A DNA stretch of 64,000 nt from Leucaena leucocephala. Taxonomy: Eukaryota > Streptophyta > Magnoliopsida > Fabales > Fabaceae. The translations under genes and the position numbers were made by a program. Shown here piece after piece: positions 46,811-58,217 of the stretch. The notes below the pieces were generated by a model. It was given only the letters and a program-made list of their open reading frames with translations, was not told where the DNA came from and ran no database searches. Positions within the stretch are counted from its first letter, which is position 1. Each line of letters begins with the position of its first letter. Location of the stretch: positions 892,503-956,502 of the forward strand of contig JAYWLJ010000063.1 in assembly GCA_037074615.1 (NCBI GenBank), written 5' to 3'.

Positions 46811-46856
46811 GGAGGGGGCGGGGGGCGGGGGGGGGGGGGGCGGCGGGGCGCGCGCG
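46811..46856 (+). repeat. G-rich tract
   Basis: Almost pure G with scattered C and a final GCGCGCG. It has several runs of four or more G and could fold as a G-quadruplex; it could also be an assembly artefact, since the composition is unlike its surroundings. Confidence 0.8.
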
Positions 46857-47175
46857 TTGTGAAGCAGCATCCATGGTTTACTTCGTTCTTACAACAAATC
46901 AAAAGAAGCACTAGCAAAATCTCAACAATGGACGTCTACAAAACCCCACCCACCTAATAATAATTTGCTATAATGGTCATTCCTTATAAAAGTAACAAAA
47001 ACCGTCCAAACACATATATACCCTATCTTGTCACAAATGAAAGAATACATGAGATGTTTAATCTGTGAATTACATTTCAGCTACATAGTATCAATGAAGA
47101 TCTAAACGGCAAAAACACTTCCCTTTTTTTTTATCTGTTTACTTTAATCGCACCATTTCGTGACAATAGTTCCTC

Positions 47176-49874
47176 TCAAACAGATACTGTGAAGAGGTAA
47201 AACTTTAGGACAACGGCAAGAGCAAGCTGCAATACAAAGATGCCAGCTACTATAAAGAACCACCTTTCACCTGCAGACATGATATGGGCACGAAGGTTGA
47301 GGGCCACAAATGATGCTGACATGAACCCAGCCAGCCCTGCAATTACCCATCTGAATAGGTCCAATGGCACGACTGACATACACTGCAGGTAACAAGAGTT
47401 CAGGGGCTAAGGAGGAGAATGCCACAGCTTATACGTTCTCAAAAAAGGGAGAAAATTTGAGGAGCAGTAACTCACCAGGGCCGGAATGAAGACAAACAGG
47501 GAGTATCCATAGAGACAGAAGAGTTGGACAAGTCCCGCGGGTGCAGAGAAGTATTTGAGGATCACATACAAACAAAGAGGAACCACGATGACATAGCCAT
47601 AAAACAGACCAGCGGACCAAGTCACCAGATTTATGTCATAATTCCATTGCTCCTTCTTCAGCTTGTGTGTCACGTACGTGACAAATGTGCCAATTGAGGC
47701 TGCTACAAATATTAATGTGGTGCATATCCAAAATGGACCATACCTGTGTATATTCAAAGCAAAAATAAAAACTGCTAGTTACCACTCAGAAGAACAATAC
47801 AGAACTCACACTTATATGATAAAATAATAACAGCATTTTTCCTCCAATGAAACTTTGATCACCTAAACATAGCCCAGTGATGACCAAAGCATGGGCATCT
47901 AAAAGTTCCCCTAATTGAAACATTGGTGCTACACACTATGGCTCTTTTGATAAACAAACAAGAATTGAAAAAAAAGGAGGGAGAAGTCATTTTAAAGATG
48001 AAAAATAGCCCTTATGCCCCTTAAAAAAAGTATTAAAAAATAAATAAAAACTGTTTGAGTATTAATTATAAGGTATAATAAACATTTTAACAAAGTGAGG
48101 GAATGGGACCAGGACAAACCAGAGCCTGAGGAATCAGGCCAGAGATGATTGCTTCAATCATGTTATTCATGAAAAAAAGGCTACACATTATTAAATAAAG
48201 CATTGTCTCATTTAAGGAATGAAGTAAATGTGACTGGCTGTAGTAAACTGGACAAGTCTACTGTTCACGAAGTCATCTATCCAACTAATGACCAGATAAC
48301 AATGTTGAAGAACACAAGAACGATCCCACGAATTGTAACAAACACAATCGTTAAAGGAAACTCAAGGTCTTTATTCGTGATGCAACTCATCACATAATAT
48401 TAAAAACACTTGTTTCAGAAATATACTTCAAAAGCAAGTCTCTATGATCTAAAATGCTACAAAAAGAGGGTACCTAAAAGAACAAAGCAGCAAATAATAC
48501 ATCCATGTCTAGAACAGAGCTGGAAAAGGAAAAATGAATCATGTACGATAGGTCTCCATCCCATTTCTTATGTGTAAGTTTTGATTCCATGATACTATCA
48601 CATTTATGTTCGCAGCAAAAACAAAGCCTTAAATAATAAATACATGTCTAGAAAATTAATCAATAGAGAGGGTCAAAACTATAGCAGCGGTAATTTCTTA
48701 TCAATAAATTAAATGAGACGCAAAACAATCCACATACAAATCAGGGCTGGTAGCAGTTTTTTCATTGAAAGTTCCTCTGAATGGAAAGAGTGAGTATTTA
48801 ATCCTCTCTAGAACATCCACAGTGTCAACGTCAAAGTACGGTTTGTAAGCAGCAATAGTGAAAGTCCCAAACCAACCACTCTGCTGTGCTTCCTCAGAAC
48901 CCGATACAGGTTTTGAAAATGTATCTGCATAAGGTGAACAAAGAAAACGTTACACAAAAAAATGACAGTCTTGACACATCCCACCTGCTTAAGCTCAAAT
49001 CTCAGTATAAGGTTCTATATTAAAGAGTAGATAAGCGTATCGAGGGTTTAGGGTAAGAGAAAGGAAGAGGATGGAACCGCGAAACTCAATGACTAACCAG
49101 CTTATAGTTTGTTCAATAAAGATGGAGAAGCCACTAGGTATTAATAATAACAGGCTTTTCATGGACTCTTTCAAGTAAACAGTGATCTTGCAATAAGTTT
49201 ATAATAATTAAGCAGAAACAACACATACCATCAGCATCTCGAGGCGGCCTGGATGCCCCAGTTATCTTCCCTTGAGCTTCAGACGGAGGAAATGTCTCAA
49301 GATTTGCGTCTGAAGTAATAAATTTTTATCAGATGTAATAAGATCAAACCCCAAGGATGAAGATCAGAATGAAGTAATATCCAGAATAGCAGTGACTATA
49401 GCAATCAAGTAACATGATATTGAAACAAATCCGACAGGAGCTAGTTTTGCGAGCTAAACTAACTAGAGGTCTTAGCTAAGGTATAGCCAAAAGAGTCTGA
49501 TATGATGATTATAACATTACTGCAGAAATGTAAATAATAGTTACGCATCACCGTTCAAAGATCAGTAGTTCCCAGCAGTTCCGACTATGTAAACTGGTAT
49601 ACACCCCTCCCTGACACCTCCCCGGCCACGAAATCGAATAGGTATAAATTGGAAATGAAATTCGAGAGAACAATAGTTGTACCTGCGAACTTGACGGAGA
49701 CATGCCCTTGATCTGGAACTGCCTGCGATATAAAACCAGGATCTCAGAGTGAGATCTAAAACCCAAACAGTCATGGAGAATCGAAAAAGATTGTGAGGAA
49801 TTGGAAGATATACTCACAGTTACGGATCCAGAAACCTTCTGATTATCGATAGCCGTATAGTTTCCGGACATCAT
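47176..49874 (-). CDS. Yip1-domain integral membrane protein (YIPF1/2-like)
   Basis: Six exons (49818-49874, 49683-49722, 49229-49309, 48738-48924, 47476-47743, 47176-47382) total 840 nt, giving 279 residues. The cytosolic N-terminus includes SGWFGTFTIAAYKPYFDVDTVDVLERIKYSL, a signature just ahead of the membrane domain in this family, then DLYGPFWICTTLIFVAASIG. About five hydrophobic helices follow to the C-terminus, with the conserved LFCLYGYSLFVFIPA segment. Yip1-type proteins sit in Golgi and ER-Golgi membranes, bind Rab/Ypt GTPases and help vesicle transport. All splice sites are canonical and no lesion is seen. Confidence 0.93.
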
Positions 49875-50565
49875 CTTTACAAATCTTGCTTCGTCCCGTT
49901 CCTCCTCTTCCTTCAGCTCCCCCGGATCTCTCTTCTGTCAATCCCCCGCGTTTGTTTTATTTTCCGCTTGTTTTTTAACGACGGGTTTCTCATTGGTCTC
50001 CTCATATTTGTATCTGGACGCCGAAGCTACTATTCCTTTTTTTTTTTACAATATTATTCTATTTTTTACATTTTTTTTATGATAGGTTCAACACCAATAT
50101 TTTATTAGTGCTTAATGTTTATAAATAATTTATAAAATTATTAAATAGTATTCACAAATTAAATTTATCTATAGTTTAAAAATAAAATAATTTTTTAGAC
50201 AATATTAATATTAGATATAGTAAATTATCTATTATTTTTAAGTATAAATTTAAATATTTAAAAATTAAAATATTTTTTTAAATATTACAATTATATTTAT
50301 AATAAAATAATACTACTTAATATTTAAATATACTTTAAATATAGTCATAAGTCTCATTTTTGTTTTTTGTCGGTTAAACTCACATTCCATGCGTGACTTG
50401 ATAATTTTTACTTTCGGAGAGCAGATGGGGAGCAAAAGACTGTAAGGGGCCGATCTCTGAAATGGCCCCTTGATTCCATCTTGCAACTGGGCCCTGTAAG
50501 GCGTTTTGAACGAAACAGGTTGTTTTATTTTTAATACATATAATTATTTAAAATATATTTAAATA

Positions 50566-50750
50566 GTAGCAGAGGAGATTCATTCGAGTGATAAACGACT
50601 CAGTATCGTTTAAGTGAGGTCTTGAATTTGAGCCGTATGCAAAAAATTCCCGTTAGAAGACTCACCAACTATAGTCAGGTGCACGACGTGGGTCGAATCC
50701 GAATATAGTCAGGACAAAGCTCCAGTAAACCGGGTGGACAATAAAAAAAA
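50566..50750 (+). mobile_element. tRNA-derived SINE, plus orientation
   Basis: It is the same family as 36094-36282: an AGTGATAAACGACTCAGTAT head corresponding to GTGGTAAACGGCTCGGTATC, then the B-box region GGTCTTGAATTTGAGCC, 'gttagaagactcaccaac', GTGCACGACGTGGGTCGAAT and a tail GTAAACCGGGTGGACAATAA running into poly-A. More diverged than the copy at 36.1 kb, and I could not see an intact TSD. Confidence 0.75.
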
Positions 50751-50794
50751 TGTATTCAAATTTTAAAAAATATTATTTTATTATAATTATAGTC

Positions 50795-50970
50795 ATAGTA
50801 TTTAGAGAGGTATTATAGCTCTAGATACTTAGGTTTGTGCCTGAGAATAATAGATAGCTCGTCCTACTCGATATTAATATCGCTTAAGAGAAAGAGATAT
50901 TTCGTCATGCCCTTAAATCGTAAGTAAGTTTAACTCATTTTTAAAAATTTATTTATCAACAAAAATATTC
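50795..50970 (+). repeat. Dispersed repeat family A, copy 3
   Basis: It shares TAGATAGCTCGTCCTACTCG, 'tattaatatcgcttaagag', 'catgcccttaaatcgtaagt' and an A-rich end with the copies at 21.9 and 46.2 kb. It lies directly after the SINE at 50566-50750. Confidence 0.55.
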
Positions 50971-50990
50971 AGGAGGGTATAGATAGAAAT

Positions 50991-51838
50991 AAAAATAAAC
51001 TTGCGTACACAATAGGAAATATTGATTATTAGACTCAGTGTCTTTTATATTTAAAATTTTTATTATTTTTAAATATTTGGGAGATAATTTTCTTATAATT
51101 TAATTTTATTTTGGTATTTAGCTCTCACTTATAACAAAAAAAAAATCAAAAGGAAAAAAAGGAGTTAGTGAAAAATAATTTAACTTTACATCAACATATT
51201 AAAAATCATGGCAATTGAGAGGCCGATAACAATCATGGTTAAATCCGGTCAGACGTATCATAAGTAAAATAACACAATTTAATCAAAATATAGAGAAATA
51301 TTCATAATTAATTTAAAATATATATTTAAATAAAAATAATATTTAAAAGAGTATTAAAAAACAACAAACTTGCGTACACGCTAGGAAATATTGCCATGGT
51401 TAAAAATAATATTCATAATTAATTTAAAATATATATTTAAGTAAAAATAATATTTAAAAGAGTATTAAATAAAAATAAACTTGCGTACACGCTAGGAAAT
51501 ATTGACTATTAGACTCTTGTCTTTTATATTTAAAATTTTTATTATTTTTACGTATTTGAGAGATAATTTTCTTATAATTTAATTTTATTTTGGTATTTAG
51601 CTTTAACTTATAACAAAAAAAATCAAAAGGGAAAAAAGGAGTTAGTGAAAAATAATTTAACTTTACATCAACATAAAAATCATGGCAATTGAGAGGCCGA
51701 TAATAATCATGGTTAAATCCGGTCAGACGTATCATAATAAAATAACACAATTTAATCAAAATATAGAGAAATATTCATAATTAATTTAAAATATATATTT
51801 AAATAAAAATAATATTTAAAAGAGTATTAAAAAACAAT
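50991..51838. repeat. Tandem duplication, ~0.48 kb unit
   Basis: The block 50991-51366 recurs at 51471-51838 with over 90% identity by eye: AAAAATAAACTTGCGTACAC, 'ggagttagtgaaaaataattt', TGGCAATTGAGAGGCCGATA and TTAAATCCGGTCAGACGTAT appear in the same order in both. The second unit has small gaps (for example one ATATT lost before AAAAATCATGG). The spacer contains a partial third copy of both unit ends. Confidence 0.85.
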
Positions 51839-54274
51839 ATTAATCTTCAGCTAGAACTATCAATAAAGGCCGGCCCTATTCCAAAGTGCCTAACGTGCGG
51901 GCTCAGGGCCAACCTTACATGGCTTTCATACTATTTTATTAAATTTTTTTCTTTAAAAAAAAATTGAAATATAAAAAATAAAATAATAAATATATTAAAT
52001 TTTCAAATTCATATAATAAATATTAGTAAAATAAAATTTTAAACTATTGTCAAATATTAATGTCATATAAAAATTACCTCAAACTCTAATAATAAACTAT
52101 TGTTCAAACTCAAAAATAAACAAAACTAAATAAAGCTTATAAATAAGAAGACAAAAATAAACTAAGTAGCTAAACACTGGTTTTAAAACTGGTATTAATA
52201 ATTTATATTCTGAATTCATAAAGTTTTAAATTTTGAACATTAAAGAGATAATTGGTAATAATAATGTATAATTCTTAATTCAGAAAATTTTAAATTTTTA
52301 GCATTAAGAAAATAAAAGGGCCTTTTAAGCCCAAATTCATTTTTCACCCCCTAAAACTCAAAACCAACTTTCCATTTAAATAAATTTAAAGGGGTTAATT
52401 TGTTGGGAGCAACCCATTTTGACAGCTCTATCTCTAATTTTAATATAAAATATATTTAATTAATTTAATTATATTAAAAAATAGTTACATTAATTAATAT
52501 GATATATTTTTTTAAAATGTTATAATTATATTCCTTAGTTTCCTAATTTTTTACTTAATTATTATTAATAGAGTATTAATAAAAATAATTTAAAAAATAA
52601 ATAAATATAAAAATATATATTATATTTATGACTAATATTAACTATATAATTAAATTATATATTAAAGATTCAAAAAATAATATACATATGAGTATATATT
52701 GAAATAAAGCAACGGTATAGGTTGATTTTTTCCTACTCCCTCCTCTTCTAAAATCACATCTACATATAGCCCTTAATAATGACGCACTTAAGTGACGATT
52801 GGGTAAACATGATTTTGATAGCGAAACCAGACAAGTCATTTAATCTGTCCATGATAACGTATTGACTATCCAGAGCCATCTATAGAAACTTCTATATGGA
52901 TGGCGTGAGTTCATTAAAACATATGAATTGTTATTTTGATGATTTTGCTGATAGTCGACCAATTGAAAATGTTCATGATAAATCACAATACGGTAAATAT
53001 TTTGCATCCCCTCCTCCACATACAAAATACCAACACGTTAGTATACATATAATAAAAAATAAATTTATATTTTATAATAATATAAATTCGATTCTCTTTT
53101 TCATTGTGAAGATTTATTTAATAAATAATTTTATAAATTTTTTATATACAATCTTTAAACATTGAGATTGTGTCTGAACTTTAGCATGGGATCGGTGATA
53201 AATTTACTTAATTTTTTTTATATAAAAAAAGAAAATAATACAATCGCGGGATGCTAATGATGGTCCAACGATTGATTGCAAAGCAAATATTTCCCCCGAT
53301 CGATAATCCTTGCACGTTTTATATATTTTTGTAGGTTGTAACTACCAAATTGAATAATATTATTAGATCACGGTTTGGTCTGGGATACAAGTCGCCGAGG
53401 AACCTGGCCAAAGCCTTGTTTCCACGCATGACGCTGCGGGGGATTTAAATAGTACATATTAGGTGAGCGATTCGGTATCATATCCATCCAACTTAAAAAA
53501 TCCTCTCATAACAAAAACCCTTCACCAATAATTCGTCCTCTGTAGTCAAAATGTCAATTTGGTCCCCTTGGTTTAAAATTCTACCAGTACTTTGGATTAG
53601 ATCATTTCGAAGGGAATAAGTGTATCTTTATTTTGTTTTCTTGGTATGGAAATAATTGTATCTTTAAATTCGACCGAGAAATTAATTCACCCACGTACGC
53701 AAACACAGATCACAGTGCGGAATTTATTTATACGTCTTCTTTGCTTTCGTATGTCCATTTCTTTCATCCCTTTCTTTATTTTCATCTGTGCCTCACTTAA
53801 ATGGGCTTTGACTTATCCATCAAGAGCATATTAGTAGACTATTTCAAAAAATCTCTGCCTTTTAAGATTATTTCATAGTAATCTTTTATCCAAGTAGACA
53901 TTTCTTTGTCCGAATGCATTCATGCGTATGATACCTGACTTTTATTTTTTTGGCTAATGCACTTTTATCATTTCCTTCTATATATCTTCCCTCCTGCAAC
54001 AATCTCTTCATCTGCAAGAAAGTCATCTCACCCGCGGGTCCCGTTCTCGAATCTTCACGCGCGCGCGTAGTCCTCCAACGTGCTGCCATGCAAAATATCG
54101 TTTTGGAAACTCATTAAGTATATGTATGAATGCGTAATCCGGCATCATCAGAGCCCTCTTTTCAATATTCATATCCGCAGTCCTAAAAACTAAAAAGAGA
54201 GCCTCTTTAATTTTCATATATCAATCACCTCACTCACATGAAGTTGCAGTTGGAATTAGTTCATCAACTCTTAT

Positions 54275-57018
54275 ATGGCTTCCTCTAAGTCTTCCTCCTT
54301 ACCTGCTCATCCCTCTCCCATGCAAATACCTTTCCTGTTCTGTCTTCTTCTCTGCTCCCTACTTCTCCTTCTCTCCATCCTCTCTGTCAAGCCCCAGAAA
54401 TCGCCCCCTCCTAAATTCACCCATCGAATACTTCATCAACAAGAACAAGAAATCACAGAACGTCCGGCTTGGTTCGATTCCATAGCAAAACATCTTAAGA
54501 CCGACAACGTTAAGGTAGGTCTCGTTAACATCGATAAAAAGCTCGACGTTAGCCTATTACGACATCTGCCTCCACGAGTAGAGACGGTTCCGGTCAATTT
54601 TGAACACGTTGACGAGAATTTGAAATGGGAAGACTTTTTCCCCGAGTGGATTGATGAAGAACAGAAACGGGGCCCACCGCGGTGCCCGAGAATGCCGATG
54701 GCGGAGACTCACCGGGATTTGGATGTGGTGGTGGCTAGAGTTCCGTGTGGGAGGAAGAAGAAAGGAGTCAGAGACGTGTTTAGGTTACAACTAAACTTGG
54801 TGGCGGCTAATCTGGCGGTGGAGAGTGGGTGGTTGAATTATGATTCTCATCGAACGGTGTTTGTTGTTTTCATCGGGAGATGTGGCCCCATGATTGAGAT
54901 TTTCAGATGCGACGATCTTGTAACGCATGGAGGCGAGTATTGGGTGTATAAGCCGCAGCTATGGAGACTCAAGCAGCTTACGCTTATGCCTGCTGGTTCA
55001 TGCCAGATTGCTCCCAATTTTGCAGAAGCAGGTATGCTTTTGGTTCTCTTTTAATTAGAATTCACGCTTTTCAAGCTTTGTCCCTTTCGTTGTCTTTGCC
55101 GGTGGAATGATGGGAGTATATATATTATTATGAAATCATATCTCTCCATAATCGATGGCTAACGTATCCAGATTAAGTTGACCTTACCCGGAATATTGCT
55201 ATCAATGATATTATTAAATCAAATAAATTGGCATCATACAAGTTATAAATTGGAGTATTTAATGCAATAACCATGGCATTGCCAGCAAAGGGCCTCACGG
55301 GTTCATTCTCCGGGTTAGTTATTTTGGTCAAGATTAATATTTATGAACATTAAAAGCAAAATACTATTGGTAATTGAGATTTGAGAACGGCGGTCAACTT
55401 ATAATTCCCCCACTTTCCCTTTCACGCGCTTCTTCTATATACTCAACCTAAGTTTCACGCCGTCCCTCAGATGGGGTGATCCTAGCTGGTCTAAAATCCT
55501 CTCCATATTCAGAAATTTAACTAAAAAAATAATCCCGGTCATGATTGGCTTCTGTTTTTTTTATAGGGCATTTTTCTTATGGATATTTGGTTCTTATTAT
55601 AGATCACACAAGGAAGTATTCATTACAATTTTTTTTTAATATGGCCCCTTTTAAATGTCTGTGTTTTTTCTTCATTTTAAAGTATAAGTTTAAATATGAA
55701 TAAAATTAAAGATTCCTTTTATTTCAGACAAAAATAATAAATTAATAGTAAGAATGCTTCATAGGAAATATTGGAGGGAGTAAGTAAATTACTAGTTCTA
55801 CAGTTCATCTTTGCCGATGCATATATAACAGTATCTTATTCACGCATATATAGGAATTGTACATATATAGTAATTGTATATTTTGGATAATTCAAAGATT
55901 TTGTATGTGGTTTAAAACCAACAGATAAATGAGCGAATTACGGCACATTAAAAAAAAAAAAACAGTTAGCTTTCTTTCTTTCTTTGTTGTTGTTGCTGTT
56001 CTTCTTCTTCTTCATTAGACCAAATTAAGATAGATTGAATTGAGAGGTTTTGTTGATCACGCATGCATATGGTTCTGTTGCAGGTAAAGAGGTATGGAGG
56101 CATTACATGAAAAGCAATAACGCAACCATACGAGCCCCGAGGGTAGCCTACGCCACAGTGCTTCACTCGTCAGAAGCTTATGTTTGTGGCGCAATAGCTT
56201 TAGCCCAAAGCATCCTTCAGACCCTTAAACACCGTCCCTTTAAGCCCAACGCAGACTTAATCCTCCTTGCTGATAACTCAATCGGTCCCAAATCCACAAG
56301 AGGGCTTAAAGCTGCCGGCTGGAAGATCAAGCGCATCGAACGCATCCTCAGCCCCTTCGCCAGAAAGAATTCATATAACCGATGGAATTACAGTAAGCTG
56401 CAACTATGGAAGCTCACACAGTACGACAAAGTCATATTCGTCGATTCCGATCTCTTAGTCTTGAAGAACATCCACAACTTCTCCTTTCACCCTCAACTCT
56501 CGGCCGGGCCTAACGATTTCTCATTGTTCAATTCTGGGTTGATGATAATCGAACCGTCCGAGTGCATGTTCGATGATATGATGCAGAAGAGATTCACTGT
56601 GAAATCCTACAACGGAGGCGACCAAGGCTTTCTGAACGAGATATTCGCGTGGTGGCATAGGTTGCCTTCGAAGGTGAATTATTTGAAGTTTCATGACCGT
56701 TATGCAGAGAAGGAGACAGAACTGGAGGATGCTTATGCTATACATTATCTGGGTTTGAAGCCGTGGTTGTGTTATAAGGATTATGATTGTAACTGGGACT
56801 TGAAGGATCACCACGTATTTGCGAGTGACCTGGCTCACAGGAAGTGGTGGCAGGTTTATGAGAAGATGCCCAAGGAGCTGCAATCTTACTGTGGGCTGAC
56901 CAAGAAGATGGACCAGAGATTGATGACATGGAGGAGTAGAGCCAGAAATGCTAGTTTGGCCACTGGGCATTGGAAGATTAAGATTAAGGATCCAAGAAGG
57001 AAGCGTTTTGTAGCATGA
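54275..57018 (+). CDS. UDP-glucuronate:xylan alpha-glucuronosyltransferase (GUX/PGSIP, GT8)
   Basis: Two exons (54275-55031 and 56084-57018, total 1692 nt) encode 563 residues. It is a type II membrane protein: a short N-terminus, one hydrophobic anchor (about 19-38), then a stem and a lumenal region. The GT8 catalytic part lies in exon two: VAYATVLHSSEAYVCGAIAL, the metal-binding DSD (373-375, in VIFVDSDLLVLKNI), LFNSGLMIIEPSECMFD, GGDQGFLNE (430-438) and HYLGLKPWLCYKDYDCNW. This is the PGSIP/GUX subfamily of Golgi enzymes that add glucuronic acid branches to the xylan backbone. The closest match by feel is the GUX4/GUX5 (PGSIP4/5) branch, whose activity is less certain than that of GUX1/GUX2. 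The intron position after QIAPNFAEA and the intact motifs support a functional gene. Confidence 0.92.
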
Positions 57019-57131
57019 GGACGCTCCTACAGTATTCATTAATTAATAATATAGCTAGCGCCGTTATTTTTTGCGGCCATTGACAAGTTAGTTATCTTGT
57101 TCCATTAAAAAATTTCCCCCGTTGCTTTTAA

Positions 57132-57171
<40 letters not shown>

Positions 57172-58217
57172 GGTGTGGGTGTGTCAATTACAGGTATTTA
57201 TGTGATCACGCGATCAAGTTGCATCTCAAATCATGGGAAAGAAGATGTCCACAAAAAGTAATTTCCATTCACCCATCAATTATATATGTATATTTATATA
57301 TTAAAAGTGTGGATAAATAGTTAAATTATTGATGCGGTCTGGAAAAGAAAAAAAATCTCAAATTCCTCTTATCAAATGCATATTTGAAAATACTGAATTC
57401 TTTCATATACAACATTTTATTTAGTAAAAAGAGACTATAGTTTTTTAAAAGGTGACTTGTAAATATGATTAGGAGTAATTAATAATTTATGATTAGAGGC
57501 ATGATAATCAATTTTTACGTTTTATATATTTTTTTGCAGCTATAATATTACCAGAAAATTAAGATTTTTTATTGACTACGTAAAGTTTAAAATACTCATA
57601 AATAAAAATATTTTTTATAAATTTAATTGATTAATGATCTTCTATTCACGGGAACAAAGACAACGATCCCATAGACAAACCCCACATGCATATCCAGAAA
57701 CCTGTCTTAAGAAGGGACCGGACTGATAGAACCGACGGTTTTCTCCCGCCCCCTCGGCTCTCGTTTTTTTCTAACAAGTACGTACGTGCAGCTTTCTATA
57801 ATTAATAATTATCTAGTGATCCACAGTGGCATCATACGAGAGATCCAAGACAGTTAAGTGGCATTATTTACTCATTTATGTCGTATATATCACTTATATA
57901 AAATATAAAATTTATAAACTGTTTTACGAGTTTTTATATTATGAAGGAACCATTCATACATTTATAAACTCCACTTTAAATACAAACACACATTAACGGC
58001 AAAATATACACGTTAAATAACAAAAAATATAAATAACTGTCTGACTCCCTTTTGTGGTTTACCTCTCCTGTCGGTGTTTCCACCTTCGGTTGGAGACAAA
58101 CACACAGAGCAGCTCAGCAGCATAAGGAAACTGGGCAGAACCTCTTGGACTCTCAATTTCCTCGGGACCGCTCACTCTCTTTTCTCCGAGATCTAGGGTT
58201 TCCTTCCAAACGCAAAC
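57019..58217. other. Intergenic region
   Basis: GUX 3' flank and EBM promoter, with a (TA)n tract at 57136-57168 followed by GTGGGTGTGG. No gene is supported. Confidence 0.6.
57136..57168. repeat. (TA)n microsatellite
   Basis: About 16 uninterrupted TA units. Confidence 0.9.

Larger units (their letters stand above)
44665..47175. other. Intergenic region
   Basis: CLE promoter with a (GA)n stretch, then AT-rich DNA with repeat family A copy 2 (46220-46390) and an extreme G-rich tract (46811-46856). No gene is supported; the reading frame at 45953-46153 lacks any recognisable feature. Confidence 0.6.
49875..54274. other. AT-rich repeat-dense intergenic region
   Basis: It contains a full-length SINE (50566-50750), repeat family A copy 3 (50795-50970), a ~0.48 kb tandem duplication (50991-51838) and very AT-rich DNA (51.9-53.2 kb). 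The reading frames here have no protein features. The last part (from about 53.9 kb) is the GUX promoter. Confidence 0.6.

Noticed and set aside
51454..51759. 101-codon minus frame in the tandem duplication
   Set aside because: Lys/Asn/Tyr/Phe-rich composition of AT-rich repeat DNA; interrupted in the sister unit.
56521..57039. 172-codon minus-strand frame opposite GUX exon two
   Set aside because: Antisense to conserved GT8 motifs; no protein features of its own.
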